NCBI GenBank assembly: GCA_031002005.1
Contig: CM061918.1
Coordinates: forward strand, 62,344,531 to 62,408,530
Source: Vandiemenella viatica
Taxonomy: Eukaryota; Arthropoda; Insecta; Orthoptera; Morabidae
Length of the DNA stretch: 64,000 nt
Direction: 5' to 3'
This document shows, in pieces, positions 21,105-32,772 of this stretch. Position numbers and translations under genes: made by a program. A model generated the notes under the pieces. It saw nothing but the letters and a program-made list of their open reading frames with translations, did not search any database and was not told where the DNA came from. Each line of letters starts with the position of its first letter. Within the stretch, counting starts at the first letter, position 1.

Positions 21105-22012
21105 CCTTTTGCAAATCCCTGCTTACCTCAGTGTATTACAGGACCTCTGCCCGATATGTCAGAGTGAGCCATCTTTTTCACAAATGCTTCGCTATACCCT
21201 CACTAAGCCTAATAAGTCCCTCACTTGTATGGTACCATTTTATATAAGTAAGTGAATTAGGATTTTTATTTTCTATGGAAACGATGCCAAATAGCAACCA
21301 CTACAGTTCTTAAAATTTGTGGTTAGATATTGCATGTAATTCCCGTGGTCCGTGTGTGCTTGAGGTGATGGCAATGATACCCGCTCAGTCAGCTACTAAC
21401 AGTACTTATTTTAAGTGTGACAAAGACAATTGTCAAAGTCTCTACAAAACACAGGTTTGGTTCAGTGTTAAGAAATTTATTTCTTACTCGCCGGTACCAA
21501 CAGGCGGTATCACCTATCGTAGGTCACTGGTTGGGGTCCGCCAGTATGTCCAACTGAAAGAAACACAGGCAATAAGGCAATAAGTATTGGAGCTGGCCTC
21601 ATTCTCTATTTTGCCAGGTGCCATTTTTTATTTTGAAATTAAAATCTGTTATTTTTATTTAAAAAATAATTTCTAAAAACATGTCTGTATCAATAATAAT
21701 ATTGTAACCGGGAAGAAAGTCAGTATATTTAAAATATTTTCAAACCAATTAGTGCTAGGGACAATTAGTTGGCTGCAGAGCTTCAAAAATTGCCTATCTG
21801 CAAGTTGGGATGAACTGAGTTCACTTAAAATCTACTAGTCCACTTTTGACGGAATTTTGATTTATTACGTAAATAGCCCATAGTCTAGCCGGTAGAATAG
21901 GATGTGTGGGCCAACGTGCCGAAAAATTAGTATACTTCTTTCGTTGAAGACAGTTCATGCGGAAACTGCTCGTCCGGTTTAGATACTTCTCGCAGTATAA
22001 ATGTTTATCCGA
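21105..22012. other. No recognisable feature
   Basis: Non-coding. The frame at 21317-21583 is unassigned. Nearly identical in the right arm (45050-45900). Confidence 0.4.
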
Positions 22013-22250
22013 TTTTTTCGTTTATGGCTTTACGCCTCGTCGAGGTCAGGTCATTAGAGGCGGGATGGGACTGGGGACAGGGAACGGGAAGGAATTCGGC
22101 CATGGCCTTTTGAAGGACGCATCCAACCATTCGCCTGGAGTGATTTGGAAAACCATGAAAAATCCAAATCTGGATGCCCGGTCTGGGATTCGAACCAGCG
22201 TCCTCCCAATGCGAGGCCAGAACGTTAACCGCTCACCCACCTCGCTCGGT
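22013..22250 (-). mobile_element. tRNA-derived SINE (copy 8)
   Basis: Minus strand: tail first (tttatggctttacgcctcgt, cgaggtcaggtcattagagg), then body and box B (reverse gggattcgaacc), ending ctcgctcggt. Belongs to the cgtcgacgaggcgtaaagcc tail subfamily. Partner 44756-44992. Confidence 0.9.
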
Positions 22251-22387
22251 AGATGAATTAAGCGGAGGAATTAAGTTACATTTCTCCTCGCCAGTAATGA
22301 GCTATTTGTGACATATTCCGTCCATACATTAACAAGGAACGTGATAGAAGTCGCGGGCAACAGCGACTAATAAATAAACTAAATTTG

Positions 22388-22440
22388 TTTTTTCTTGTGG
22401 CTTTATGCCTTTTTGACGTTGATGTCATTATATGCAGGGC
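22388..22440 (-). repeat. SINE 3'-tail fragment
   Basis: cttgtggctttatgcctttt and gacgttgatgtcattatatg resemble the 3' end of the common SINE tail (ggctttacgcctcgtcgacg...). Only about 50 bp remain. Confidence 0.55.
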
Positions 22441-22813
22441 AACAACAATAAACAAATCAACTGGAGGACATGCAAGTCGGCTGCTCAAGAGAACGCACTA
22501 TAACTTCTGAATCGTCGGCGAAGGTTAGTGGCAGAACATATTATCCAGAAAGTAACCTGTCTTTTAAATTATCATTTGTCTTCCGAGAGAGGAGGACACT
22601 AGCTGCTGACAGTCCTTGTTTGGAATTTGCCGCCAGCTGACTGGTTCACCTTACGACACGCGACAAGGCGCTTCCGACAAGCCTAAGCTGCTCACATCTG
22701 TTCTCTGTAACTTCTGCAACCTATTAAATAACTCAGAGGGTCTTTACTTGTATAAAGGTGAGCGTGTATTTTTAGGAATGTTCTTGCTGTCAACTGAATT
22801 TTATCTATCATTA

Positions 22814-23813
22814 NNNNNNNNNNNNNNNNNNNNNNNNNNNNNNNNNNNNNNNNNNNNNNNNNNNNNNNNNNNNNNNNNNNNNNNNNNNNNNNNNNNNNNN
22901 NNNNNNNNNNNNNNNNNNNNNNNNNNNNNNNNNNNNNNNNNNNNNNNNNNNNNNNNNNNNNNNNNNNNNNNNNNNNNNNNNNNNNNNNNNNNNNNNNNNN
23001 NNNNNNNNNNNNNNNNNNNNNNNNNNNNNNNNNNNNNNNNNNNNNNNNNNNNNNNNNNNNNNNNNNNNNNNNNNNNNNNNNNNNNNNNNNNNNNNNNNNN
23101 NNNNNNNNNNNNNNNNNNNNNNNNNNNNNNNNNNNNNNNNNNNNNNNNNNNNNNNNNNNNNNNNNNNNNNNNNNNNNNNNNNNNNNNNNNNNNNNNNNNN
23201 NNNNNNNNNNNNNNNNNNNNNNNNNNNNNNNNNNNNNNNNNNNNNNNNNNNNNNNNNNNNNNNNNNNNNNNNNNNNNNNNNNNNNNNNNNNNNNNNNNNN
23301 NNNNNNNNNNNNNNNNNNNNNNNNNNNNNNNNNNNNNNNNNNNNNNNNNNNNNNNNNNNNNNNNNNNNNNNNNNNNNNNNNNNNNNNNNNNNNNNNNNNN
23401 NNNNNNNNNNNNNNNNNNNNNNNNNNNNNNNNNNNNNNNNNNNNNNNNNNNNNNNNNNNNNNNNNNNNNNNNNNNNNNNNNNNNNNNNNNNNNNNNNNNN
23501 NNNNNNNNNNNNNNNNNNNNNNNNNNNNNNNNNNNNNNNNNNNNNNNNNNNNNNNNNNNNNNNNNNNNNNNNNNNNNNNNNNNNNNNNNNNNNNNNNNNN
23601 NNNNNNNNNNNNNNNNNNNNNNNNNNNNNNNNNNNNNNNNNNNNNNNNNNNNNNNNNNNNNNNNNNNNNNNNNNNNNNNNNNNNNNNNNNNNNNNNNNNN
23701 NNNNNNNNNNNNNNNNNNNNNNNNNNNNNNNNNNNNNNNNNNNNNNNNNNNNNNNNNNNNNNNNNNNNNNNNNNNNNNNNNNNNNNNNNNNNNNNNNNNN
23801 NNNNNNNNNNNNN
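22814..23813. other. Assembly gap of exactly 1000 N
   Basis: An uninterrupted run of 1000 N, a round number typical of a scaffolding gap of unknown size. Any reading frame drawn through it is meaningless. It separates the left contig from the right contig that carries the inverted partner. Confidence 0.99.
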
Positions 23814-23850
23814 TCATCAGTCAGTCAGTCAGTGAGTGAGTGAGTGACAA
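23814..23850. repeat. Tetranucleotide microsatellite at contig start
   Basis: (gtca)n merging into (gtga)n directly after the N run. Simple sequence at a contig end is a common cause of an assembly break. Confidence 0.85.
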
Positions 23851-25397
23851 AATCTCTGAAGTTTGCATCCGAATAACATACAAACTAAGAACAGTAACAT
23901 AATAAAATTAAGTACGTTTGCTAAAATTGCTGACATCTACGCATAACAGAAATTTAAGACATGTAGCATAAATACGACCGTAGAAATTAGGGTTCAAAAA
24001 TGGCCCGAATCGCTTCGAGAAAAGGGTAGGCAGTGCCGCCGTTGACTCGACTTGTCGGGTGCGCTGCCGTGCACCCAAATATATACCTTAGGGGGCGTGC
24101 ATAAACCACGTAGCTCCATTTTGGCCACCTGTGACCCCCCCCCTCACACGTAGCACGTTGCGTTTTTTCGATTTCACATTTAACATTTATTTTAATTTGC
24201 TTTGCATTCACTGATGTCACTATTTCATCTACTTGTAACTAGTTCCATGATCCAAGTTTGTCATATGGATTTGAATCACGGGTTATGAAGAAGAAATAAG
24301 TGAAGCACCCGTGAAGATTTTAAGTTGCTTTGCTTGCTCTGTCGCCATATTATACTGACGTCATTATTTCAGTCGCGTGTAAGTAGCTCAAACTGCATGG
24401 TGATGTAAACAACCAGCGAATTGTGTATAATATTACAAAATCAGAGTTGTGTTAACTATCCAAAAACTATTCTATTTAGTTAAGCAACTGAGAACAAATG
24501 AAATGTTAGAACACTCCGCTAAACCAGTCATTTTTGATGGCATTAGAAGCTAGTTAATATTTTACGTGTTTTTACCCTTCTTAAAATGTTTAATGCTTTA
24601 TTTCCTACTAAATTACAACATTCAAATACATAAAATACCAACAACATAACAAAACTATCCCCACAGATCTTAATACCACCAAAGAGTCTCTCACACATTC
24701 ATTGTCAGCGTTATTCACTCACTAGTTTATACAAGTCGTAACAGGGATTCGGCGGTAACCGAAGTATTATTTCATGGAACTGCAGTTCGTCCTTGTCCTA
24801 AGTCATCGAAGCGAAGGAGGATAGACAGATTCGAGAAGGAAGTGTAGCCTTCTGTAGTTCCTAGACAGTGCAGCAGTGCCGGTAAGAAGGATAACTAAGC
24901 CAAGTTACAAAATCACAGCGCTCCACGTTCAGTAACGAGAACAATGCGCCGCTTCCAGATGGACAGAAATCTCGTTAAAAGTAATGACGACGCAAGCTGA
25001 CGTCGCCGTTAACAGCGTGCAGCGAGTGGAACGACGCCGTTAAACCAGCAGTAAATCAACGCAACAGGCGTCGTTGCCAACCTTACACAATAAATACAAA
25101 ATGGCGCGTCGGCGAGCACGAATGAAATATCCGAACACGACTCGAGAGTTTCCAACCCACTCCGACACGGAAAGTTCTAAAAAGTACACTTCTGACTGAA
25201 TATTTTTATGGAATTCATTAATCAATTACCTAAACAAAATTCATACACACAACTATACAGCATAGTGTCGTTGTTTAACATGTCTCAGTTCTGCCTTCAA
25301 CACAGGCTTTAGCACTGAGTTATTTGGACACTTTAACTGTAGAGAATCACCCTTAGGAAATGCCATACTATCTACAGATACAGAAAAATTATTTCTA
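23851..25397. other. No gene; MITE fragment and repeat relatives
   Basis: At 24091-24175 gggggcgtgcataaaccacg and tagctccattttgg match one end of the MITE at 41757-42142. At about 24440-24610 (ctatttagttaagcaactga, ccagtcatttttgatgg) there is weak similarity to the repeat at 27562-28100. The rest is unassigned. Confidence 0.45.
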
Positions 25398-25428
25398 ATT
25401 ATTATTATTATTATTATTATTATTATTT
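25398..25428. repeat. (ATT)n microsatellite
   Basis: About ten trinucleotide units, at the boundary of the SINE that follows on the minus strand. Confidence 0.95.
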
Positions 25429-25429
25429 T

Positions 25430-26081
25430 TGCTTATAGCGGTACGTCGAGGTCATAAGAGGTGGGAAAGGACTTATTTATTTATCTTATGGCCATAGCAC
25501 ATAAACAATAATACCCCTAAAATTATTTCACACAAGTAAAATGTAACATTAAAGTATAGTTAAAATTCACAATTGACAGCCAATGTAAAGCTTCATTTGA
25601 AATATCTATGAAGTCTTTCGGTGATCCTCTGAAGGCCCGAAGAGAGCAATCAAAGGTCACGTGACGGATGGTTTGTTCTTCCTCTCCACAGCCGCAATTC
25701 GGTGAATCTCTCATTCCCCATGTGTAAAGAGACAAAGCAGATCTGCCATGGCCAGACCTTACTATGTTGAGAGCAGCCCAGGTCTTACGGGGAAGGTCGA
25801 GTCCCTTTAGTGCCTTTTGATTGTCAGACAGGGAGAACCATTCTGGAGGGTCCGAGGCTATCTACTACAATATCCATGCTTCTCTCCCGTTAAAATAACT
25901 GGGGACAAGGAACGGGAAGGAATTCGGCAATGGCCTTTGGAAGGAAGCATCCGGGCATTCGTCTGGAGTGATTTGGGGAAACCAGTGGAAAACCCAAAAC
26001 TGGATGCCGGCACGGAAATTCGAACCAGCGTCCTTCTGAATGCGAAGCCAGAGCGTTAACCGCTCACCCACCACGCTCGGT
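25430..26081 (-). mobile_element. SINE split by a LINE fragment
   Basis: The tail part (gcttatagcggtacgtcgag, gtcataagaggtggg) at 25430-25473 and the rest of a minus-strand SINE (actggggacaaggaacggga ... ccacgctcggt) at 25897-26081 join into one element if 25474-25896 is removed. Confidence 0.8.
25474..25896 (-). pseudogene. 5'-truncated LINE 3' end inserted in the SINE
   Basis: The minus-strand frame at 25523-25735 contains WGMRDSPNCGCGEEEQTIRH followed by VTFDC, a Cys/His-containing C-terminal segment typical of LINE polyproteins (C-x-CG...EQT..H....C). The 3' end is ...gccataagataaataaataa, a short TAAA-type tail. This is only the last ~420 bp of an element. The clade was not determined. 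Confidence 0.72.
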
Positions 26082-27561
26082 TATTATTTAAGCTTCTTTA
26101 CAGTAGAGACTCAGTTTTACGGAGCACCAATGACAAGTAGGGTATGCTGGAATTAATAAATGCTTTAGAGCAAATAGTTACAGGAAGTATAGATACCGAA
26201 TCACAACAAGCAAGTTCTGTAGAGTGAAAAATCGAAAAATAATACTGTGTCAGCGGCCAAGCTTAGTGATGGCAATGTGTGTCACACTTTCCCGAGGTTC
26301 CGCTCCTACCCGAGCGTTGAAGTCTCCGGCTTCCTACTGTGGCTACCAGGCGAGTCACTCTCGCCCCTTAGCGGAGCGCACAGGAAGCCCGGCCGACTTC
26401 ACGTATGGAATACAGCTCCGACCCGGCCACATCAGCACATTCTTTCATTTCTATGAAACAGAGATGACTCAAAATGTTTTGTTACCTAACCACTTGGAAC
26501 AGTTCACCAGTCACTCACCTTATCAGCCCGTGGGATTACATTTATGACATATTTCCACACAGATTCGCTCAGCAATTTGCACTGTGCAAGATTCAAATTG
26601 AACCATCAATCACCTTTACACACCAATTTTATACAGCACAACCGACATATCATGGAAGAAACTTTCAAGAAGTCCTCAACGTGTTGTCCGCAGGTAGAAT
26701 ATTAATTTTTTGTTTTTGTTTTAGAATTTGACACTAAAGGAAAAAAGTAATAACTGAGAAAGTCGCGCGTATGAGTCAGTTCTGAGCCAAACCGCTAGAT
26801 AGCAGCAGCACAGATCACAGAGATATTAATAAACAACTTTTGTTAGGTATCTATTACAATAAACAAATAAACAATCGATGAAAATTAAGCGCTTCTTCTA
26901 TCGTCCTATTACAAAACAGCAACTTACAATTCATCGTATTCGCGAAATTTTAGCACGAGTCATCTGGTCTTAATTAAATACGGAAATTTGTATTAACTTA
27001 CTACAAGATCTCGCAGAAAACTACAATAGCACCGAAGTCGTTTGTACTTCCAACTTGCTACAAATGTGCTACGGTCTCCGGAGAATATGCTGGCGACCTT
27101 GTGGGCGCCGTCTAGCTCTGCGTCCTCGCCGCTAGATGTTTAATTCAAGCGATGCCCGCCCGGCTGGCCCGACGGACGGCAGAATATGCGAGCGACGAGT
27201 CATGAATCATGCAATAGTGCGAAAAGCCGAATATCAATCGGATCTGGGGTAAAACCGCGAGGCGACAACGTGAACATCAGCACGAACCTTTCAACAAGAA
27301 TGTCGGCTATTACGAGTCTCAAGGCTGCACTTGCTGCAACGTTAATCACCCCAAGGGGAAGCAGTAACCTAGCTTACTGCTACAACAGAAGTTGTGGTGC
27401 AGTAATCGGGCGGACCACGATTAAGTAAGGGTCTTGATACAGTATGGTGCTTATTTATCTACCAGGACAATTAACTGTACCCATAAAACTTGCCATAACA
27501 TACATTATAAAACACAGAACGTAATAATGGGCTATGATAAACCGTCTAATCTATCTACCTA
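26082..27561. other. No supported gene
   Basis: A GC-richer segment at 26240-26440 and another at 27080-27190, with short overlapping ORFs. No product, repeat or splice-supported gene recognised. Confidence 0.4.
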
Positions 27562-28100
27562 TCTATATAATAGGCTGTTTTGGTAACTGTGTTACCCATG
27601 TTCGTAACACTCACGTCACGTCCGACCTTCTTTACCGGACTATTTCCGGCCCTGAGATATTACTGCAGAATTGAGCTTTTGTTGTTATTTAATTACTATT
27701 CTATTTATTTAAGCAAACACGAAGAAATGAATTGGCAGAACGCCGAAAGAAAAGTATGTATTGCGTTTAAATTAACGTATCAGTTTTTAGTTGAGTTTTG
27801 TTTACTTATATTCACTCGATGTAGATATTTTCTTATACTCGCTGTCCAGAGAGATCGCAGTTACAGTAAACTAAGAAATCTTTACGAAATTACATCATTT
27901 TTAAGTTTATGAGCTTTATTTAATAATTATTATATTTAGGAAATTAACTGCTACAATACTGCTTGTAACCCGTTGTTTTTGACGGTTTTACGAGCAATTT
28001 ATATACGCTGCAGAAGTTTTAGTTATTTCTCTGATACTGATATAGTATGTTCGAAGAATTGAGTTGCTACGATTTTGCGTTTAGCCAGTCATTTTTAAAG
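27562..28100 (+). repeat. Unclassified ~550-bp repeat, copy 1
   Basis: Begins tctatataataggctgtttt and shares ordered blocks with the reverse complement of 35080-35678: aacactcacgtcacg, ggactat, ctgtccagagagat versus ctgtccagtgattt, attacatcatttttaag, tgacggttttacgagc and acccgt. The interior contains 100-150 bp sub-repeats (gatgtagatattttc, gcagaagttttagtt, gtagctgttttcgg). A TC start and AT-rich non-coding body are compatible with a non-autonomous Helitron, but no 3' hairpin was identified. Confidence 0.7.
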
Positions 28101-28648
28101 GTCTTCGCAAAATTCGGTGTGATCGTGCTGGTAAGATGAATACACAGCAGATCCCTAACATCGCTGTTGGAGATTTATTTAATCTTTGGTCAGATACCAG
28201 CTGACAACCAGCGGGTACAACAAGCCAAAGAGGCTGCAAAACATAGAGCATTTTTTCCCCGTAGAAATGGCATGGATTTTGAAATCCTCCACAGTGACAC
28301 GGATCATGAGGCAGGATTGCAGACTGCGCCTCGTGGCTTGATGTTGCTTTGCAGCCATTCCATAACAGGTGGAATTTGATTTAAGGAGATCTCAACCTAT
28401 CTAATTCCACGCATGACCAGCAGAAATAAGCAGAACTGTGACAGAATGTTAGATGTTATTTAGGTGGTAGCTGGATGCATCCCATTACAAGTTTTGGTGA
28501 CCTAAAGAAGTGATATTGAATGAGGGAACAGTACGTGAACTTTAAAATCTTTCCCCGGAAAAGCTTTTTAGCGTATGAGCGAACAACTGTAACACACAGG
28601 CCACTGGTCTTGGTAGTGAGATAATACGGATACAGCGTGGATCTAAAT
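28101..28648. other. No recognisable gene
   Basis: Mixed sequence. No family recognised. Confidence 0.4.
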
Positions 28649-28656
28649 GGAAGTTT

Positions 28657-28879
28657 ACCGAGCGTGGTGGTGTAACGGTTAGCGTTCTGGCCTCGCATTC
28701 AGGAGGACGGCGGTTCGAATCCCCGTCCGGGCATGCAGATTTGGGTTTTCCGTGGTTTCCCAAATCACTCCAGGCAAATGCCGGGATGCTTCCTTCAAAA
28801 GGCCTTGGCCGAATTCCTTCCCATTCCTTACCCTCCATCCTTTCCCGTCTCTTAAGACCTCGCTGTTGAGAGACGTCAA
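28657..28879 (+). mobile_element. tRNA-derived SINE without A-tail
   Basis: Head accgagcgtggtggtgtaac, box B ggttcgaatcc, full body and gctgttgagagacg tail. An 8-bp target duplication (ggaagttt) at 28649-28656 and 28880-28887 directly abuts the tail, so the A-run has been lost or was never present. Confidence 0.9.
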
Positions 28880-29197
28880 GGAAGTTTGTGCACAGTCGTG
28901 TTGGCCGGGTAGTTCCATTGAGGTGACGGGGCACTCCCTGCTGGACAACCAGACCTGTCTTATGCGTTGGACCGTCTCCAAGTGACGTCTGGCGCTCCGA
29001 CACGTCCTCACCCAACGCGCGCGCGTCCCGCCAACGGATTTCGCGAGTGTCTGCTCACACTTTACACCAGTGGCTGCTATTCGTCTCGCTGGCGCAACCG
29101 TCGTATCGCCTCCCCAATCGGCACTAACATTATAAATTCACAAGTAACTCTGTCTGCAACATTTTCACGACTAAACAGCTAAATCGATCCATGATGA

Positions 29198-29426
29198 TTT
29201 TTTTAACTTATGGCTTTACGCCTAGTAGACGTCGAGATCATTAGAGGCGGGATGGAACTGGGGACAAGGATCGGGAAGGATTTCGCCCATGGTATTTTTG
29301 TGGAAGAATCCCAGCATTCACCTGGAGTGATTTGGGGAAACCATGAAAAACCCAAATCTGGGAAATCGAACCACCGTCCTTCCGAATGCGAAGCCAAAAC
29401 ATTAACCACTCACCCATCAGGCTCGG
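29198..29426 (-). mobile_element. SINE nested in Helitron copy B
   Basis: Tail ttatggctttacgcctagta, then body, then reverse head (cccatcaggctcgg). The box B region is damaged (gggaaatcgaaccacc). Older and more diverged than the copies with long A-tails. Confidence 0.85.
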
Positions 29427-29572
29427 AAATTTTATGTATCACTAGGATGGACATAGGATACTTTTTCGGATTAAATAACATATTTTGACATGAAATTTTG
29501 AAAATTAACCAAACGGTGACATACAGACAGATAGAGTGTGTACGTCTCTCTAACATTATACCGGTCGCATAG

Positions 29573-31140
29573 ATTCCCTTCACGCTAAACGAATCTGAAT
29601 CAAACGGAATCAATTCGAATCAAGGTGAATCTAATTGCTGATCTCCATACTTTTACACCAACCGAGTCAAAGCAGGTCAACTCGAATCGAATCCCCTCTC
29701 TCTTTTCCTATCAAGTATTTTCTCTCAGAGCTTTTAGCATGGATGCAGTTATAACTAACAGTATCTAAACACAAAAGTTGTACTTTGCGGATTCATGAAA
29801 TATATCGAAAAAGACCTCCCATGTACCTCTCAGAGAAGAGCAACGAGTGAAACAATTATAACAAGAGACCTCCTCAAAGACTATTTTGACCCCTGAAGCA
29901 TTTTTACCTTGGCAAAAGTGAATTTGCCTACTTCAAATAAAGGCTGAATGATACTTATGAACGATTATGATTTTAATTTTAATTTTATGATGACAATTTC
30001 CCTTTGTTTTGGTAGTTTAAATAATACAGATTAAATGACAATGAAATTATAAATTTACCTATAATGCACAAATCTCCCCCAATTTTCCACCACACAAAAG
30101 AAACAAAATTTCTGTTACTGTGATTTTTATCATAGATCGCACTATTTTATTTCCCTTTATAATCAAAAGTTTGACATCCATCGGTACGTTTGTTGATTTA
30201 TGAGTGCCAGTAAACACCTTACAATTACAATTTATCAAGAATTAGTGGTGAAGTAAGAACTTAATACAGGGTAACAATTAATGTGATATCTTGCATGTAC
30301 GATCTGATAGTACAAAGTTACGATCATGAACAGAATTATTATTAATTTAATTGCGATGGAGCAAACGGTCTGATGTCAATTCCCCTAGTCATCTAATTAC
30401 ACATTTTTTGATTATCTTATATAATCTGAGTGATATATTTTTCACCCATCAACTTTTGCGATTTACGAACTTTTAATTTTTAATTTATTCATCGTTTCTG
30501 GTAAATTATTAATCACTTCACTTGGTAATTTGTTCCAATCCCTGACACCCTTACCCACAAAAGACAATTTTTCCACTCCCTTAGGCATGAAATCGAGTGC
30601 CAGCTTATGGCCACGATCATCTTTTCCTAATTCTTCTACCAACATCCATCCAAGCCACATAACCAACATATGCCTCGTACATTCTAAGCACTCTCTTCAC
30701 CCTCCTCCTGTCTTTCAGTGACTCCCAATCCAAGTCCTTTATCGTATCAGTTACTGATTGGGTCCTACGATAATTCCCACAAACAACTCTAGCTGCTCTT
30801 CTTTGCGCAACCTCCAACTCAAGTATTTGATACCCAAAATGTGGGTCGCAAACTACTCCAGCAATGGTCTGACCGAACCTTTGTAACCCAATTCCCTAAC
30901 TTCTCTGGTACTTCCCCTCATCACCATCTCCAGGAAATGAAGGATGTTGTAATCTTTTCCTACCACCTGCCCAATTTTCCTGTAGGAAGAAATTCTGAGC
31001 AGCTGAATCACGTGCGACATTCGACCAAGGTGGACGGACGCTGATTCAACTGGTGTGAAAGCGGGAACTGAGTCTGGGCGAATCTTGATAAGTCAGGTCG
31101 ATTCTGATTGATTCAGATTCGTTTGTGTGAAGTGAGCCTT
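29573..31140. mobile_element. MITE-like element with TIRs, carrying a LINE insertion
   Basis: The left end (cccttcacgctaaacgaatc, tgaatcaaacgg, aatcaattcgaatc) is an imperfect inverse of the right end (gattctgattgattcagatt, cgtttgtgtgaagtgagcc). About 45 bp of inverted repeat are visible, plus repeated gaatc-type motifs. The interior is AT-rich with a LINE remnant at 30334-30990. No transposase. Superfamily unknown. Confidence 0.6.
30334..30990 (-). pseudogene. CR1/L2-like LINE 3' remnant
   Basis: Minus strand: QRRAARVVCGNYRRTQSVTD, LDWESLKDRRRVKRVLRMY, HKLALDFMPKGVEK, VGKGVRDWNKLPSEVINNLP, TMNKLKIK. These match the C-terminal part of the LINE at 17535-18870 (same order, LPxEVxNNLP). It ends in the same ...attaatttaattgcgatgg (reverse) 3' terminus. 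5' truncated and dead. Confidence 0.85.
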
Positions 31141-31272
31141 AGGGTTTTTTTCTTTCGCAGTTAGTTTGCGTAATCTAAATTTCGTCTTTTTGGGACATCT
31201 TTTACGTAACTTACAGCTTTCTTTCTCTAATTTTAGCAATAAAATTCTTAAGACCATGCATACTAAGTGGCG

Positions 31273-31876
31273 GGTAGCAGGTAGTTGGAGTGCCCTTAAT
31301 AGTGTGTAGGTAACGAGCTGACACACTATGCAGCGCACGTGTGTGAGGTGTGGTCAGGTAGTCGCTCAGTGCGCATATTGACGACTGGCGCTCTCTCCAC
31401 CAACAAAAGCCGCGGCGAATCAGACAGCCACCTGGACGCTTAATGAGTGTCGGTGTTAATTAAAGCCCTGCCCGTATACGGAACCTATTACCCGGCTAGA
31501 TGGGTCCATCAGCGAACCAATAAACAGAAAACATATTGCTTTGTTCGTATGGCTACGCCGTAATATAGATACAGGACAGAGCCAAACAGTCCAACAAAAG
31601 CTGTCAATACGCTACAGAGCGAACTGTTGTACAGGATTTGTGCTGCTCTATTTGCAGCTATATGCGTGTCACTTGGTCTGTGACAGATTACTGTGGACAC
31701 ACTTGGAGTTCTTGCGTTAGTGATCTTGCTGAATTCTATTTTACTTGCAAACGTTTTAACTTGGGTGCTGCTGACCAATAAGTTTTCTTGGTATCTATGG
31801 AAGAACGTAACGAATATGTGATTGACACATATCATTAACAGTACGAAGGCAAGAAAAATCCCATAAATAATACTTG
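31273..31876. other. No recognisable gene
   Basis: The frame at 31509-31835 is unassigned. No repeat recognised. Confidence 0.35.
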
Positions 31877-31887
31877 CACTTATTCTT

Positions 31888-32124
31888 TTTTTTTTTTTTA
31901 CTTAAGTCTTTACGCCTCGTCGACGTCGAGGTCATTAGAGGCGGATGGGACTGGGAACGGGAAGGAATTCGGTCTTGGTATTCTGTAGGAAGCATCCCGG
32001 CATTCGCCTAGATTGATCTGGGGAAACCATGGAAAACCCAAACCTGGATGCCCGGACGTGGATTCGAACCACCGTTCTCCGGAATGCGAGGCGAGAGCGT
32101 TAACCACTCACCCATCACGCTCGG
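31888..32124 (-). mobile_element. tRNA-derived SINE with target duplication
   Basis: Minus strand: T-run, then gtctttacgcctcgtcgacg, body, reverse box B (ggattcgaaccacc) and cacgctcgg. An 11-bp duplication (cacttattctt) lies at 31877-31887 and 32126-32136. Confidence 0.93.
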
Positions 32125-32210
32125 ACACTTATTCTTAATATGATACTGAGAATCTGAGGGTTTTAATAGTGATGGCTTAGCATTTAACACATTTCAATTA
32201 TGCTTTAGAC

Positions 32211-32617
32211 CAGGGGTGGCCAACCCGCGGCCCGCCTTTAATATTTTTCCGGCCCGAGAGATTCATCACACTTTTACAAAATATATTTATTTTAAAATGG
32301 AGAAAGTAGTGAAAACCAATGTATTAAACAAAATTATTTGTGGAGCCATATATTCAAATATTAACTGTTGAAATTATGAGAAAAAAAATTAATGTTGATT
32401 TTAAAATAATTATCTTGCGAATACATGACAGATATTGCCTGTTCTATTTATGAGTTTACAGTTATGAGTTTGCAGAAAAATTAAATTATGTTCACTTCAA
32501 AAAAAATCTATAGTGTGTCTAAATCTAATATGAGGTTATATAACATTATATGTGACCCGCGAAGTTATGATGCATTTTCAAAGTGGCCCGCAAGATCATT
32601 TGAGTTGGCCACCCCTG
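32211..32617. mobile_element. hAT-type MITE with perfect 8-bp duplication
   Basis: Ends caggggtggccaac and gttggccacccctg are perfect 13-14 bp inverted repeats, with the CAGGGGTGGCCAA start seen in many hAT elements. Subterminal cggcccg / cgggtcac-like segments and an AT-rich interior follow. Flanked by an exact 8-bp duplication ctttagac (32203-32210, 32618-32625), the hAT signature. 407 bp, no ORF. Confidence 0.95.
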
Positions 32618-32668
32618 CTTTAGACATTATTACATGCACCTAGAGTTTCTGAGAATCTATGACACTCT

Positions 32669-32772
32669 ACCGAGCGTGGTAGGTTAGCGGTAACGGCATT
32701 CGGGATGACGCGGGTTCGAATCCCCGTCCGGCCATCTAGATTTTGGTTTTCCGTAGTTTTCAGAAATCACTG
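32669..32772 (+). mobile_element. 3'-truncated SINE
   Basis: Head accgagcgtggtaggttagc, box B gggttcgaatccccgtccgg, then body up to cagaaatcactg, where it stops. The middle of the head is shortened relative to other copies. Confidence 0.85.

Larger units (their letters stand above)
218..22813 (+). repeat. Left arm of a ~20-kb inverted repeat
   Basis: Position 218 onward is the reverse complement of the window's last bases (64000 backward). Collinearity holds through every landmark checked: for example 628-834 pairs with 61933-62139, 5545-5733 with 57558-57746, 16773-16994 with 50057-50278, and 22276-22488 with 44512-44724. Several of these translate identically. Differences are scattered substitutions, small indels and four mobile-element insertions. 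The arm ends at the first N of the gap. It reads best as one haplotype of a locus whose other haplotype is the right arm. Confidence 0.95.
29118..31272 (+). mobile_element. Helitron-like element, copy B, with nested insertions
   Basis: Ordered matches to copy C: aacattataaattcacaagt, aactctgtctg, ttttcacgactaaac; then after a SINE, atgtatcactagg, aaataacatattttgacatg, aaattttgaaaattaacc and gacagatag. After a long insertion come gggacatcttttacgtaact and agcaataaaattcttaagac. It contains a minus-strand SINE (29198-29426) and a MITE-like insertion (29573-31140) that itself holds a LINE remnant. Confidence 0.62.

Noticed and set aside
22616..23839. 407- and 338-codon reading frames through the gap
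   Set aside because: They consist almost entirely of N; not real coding sequence.
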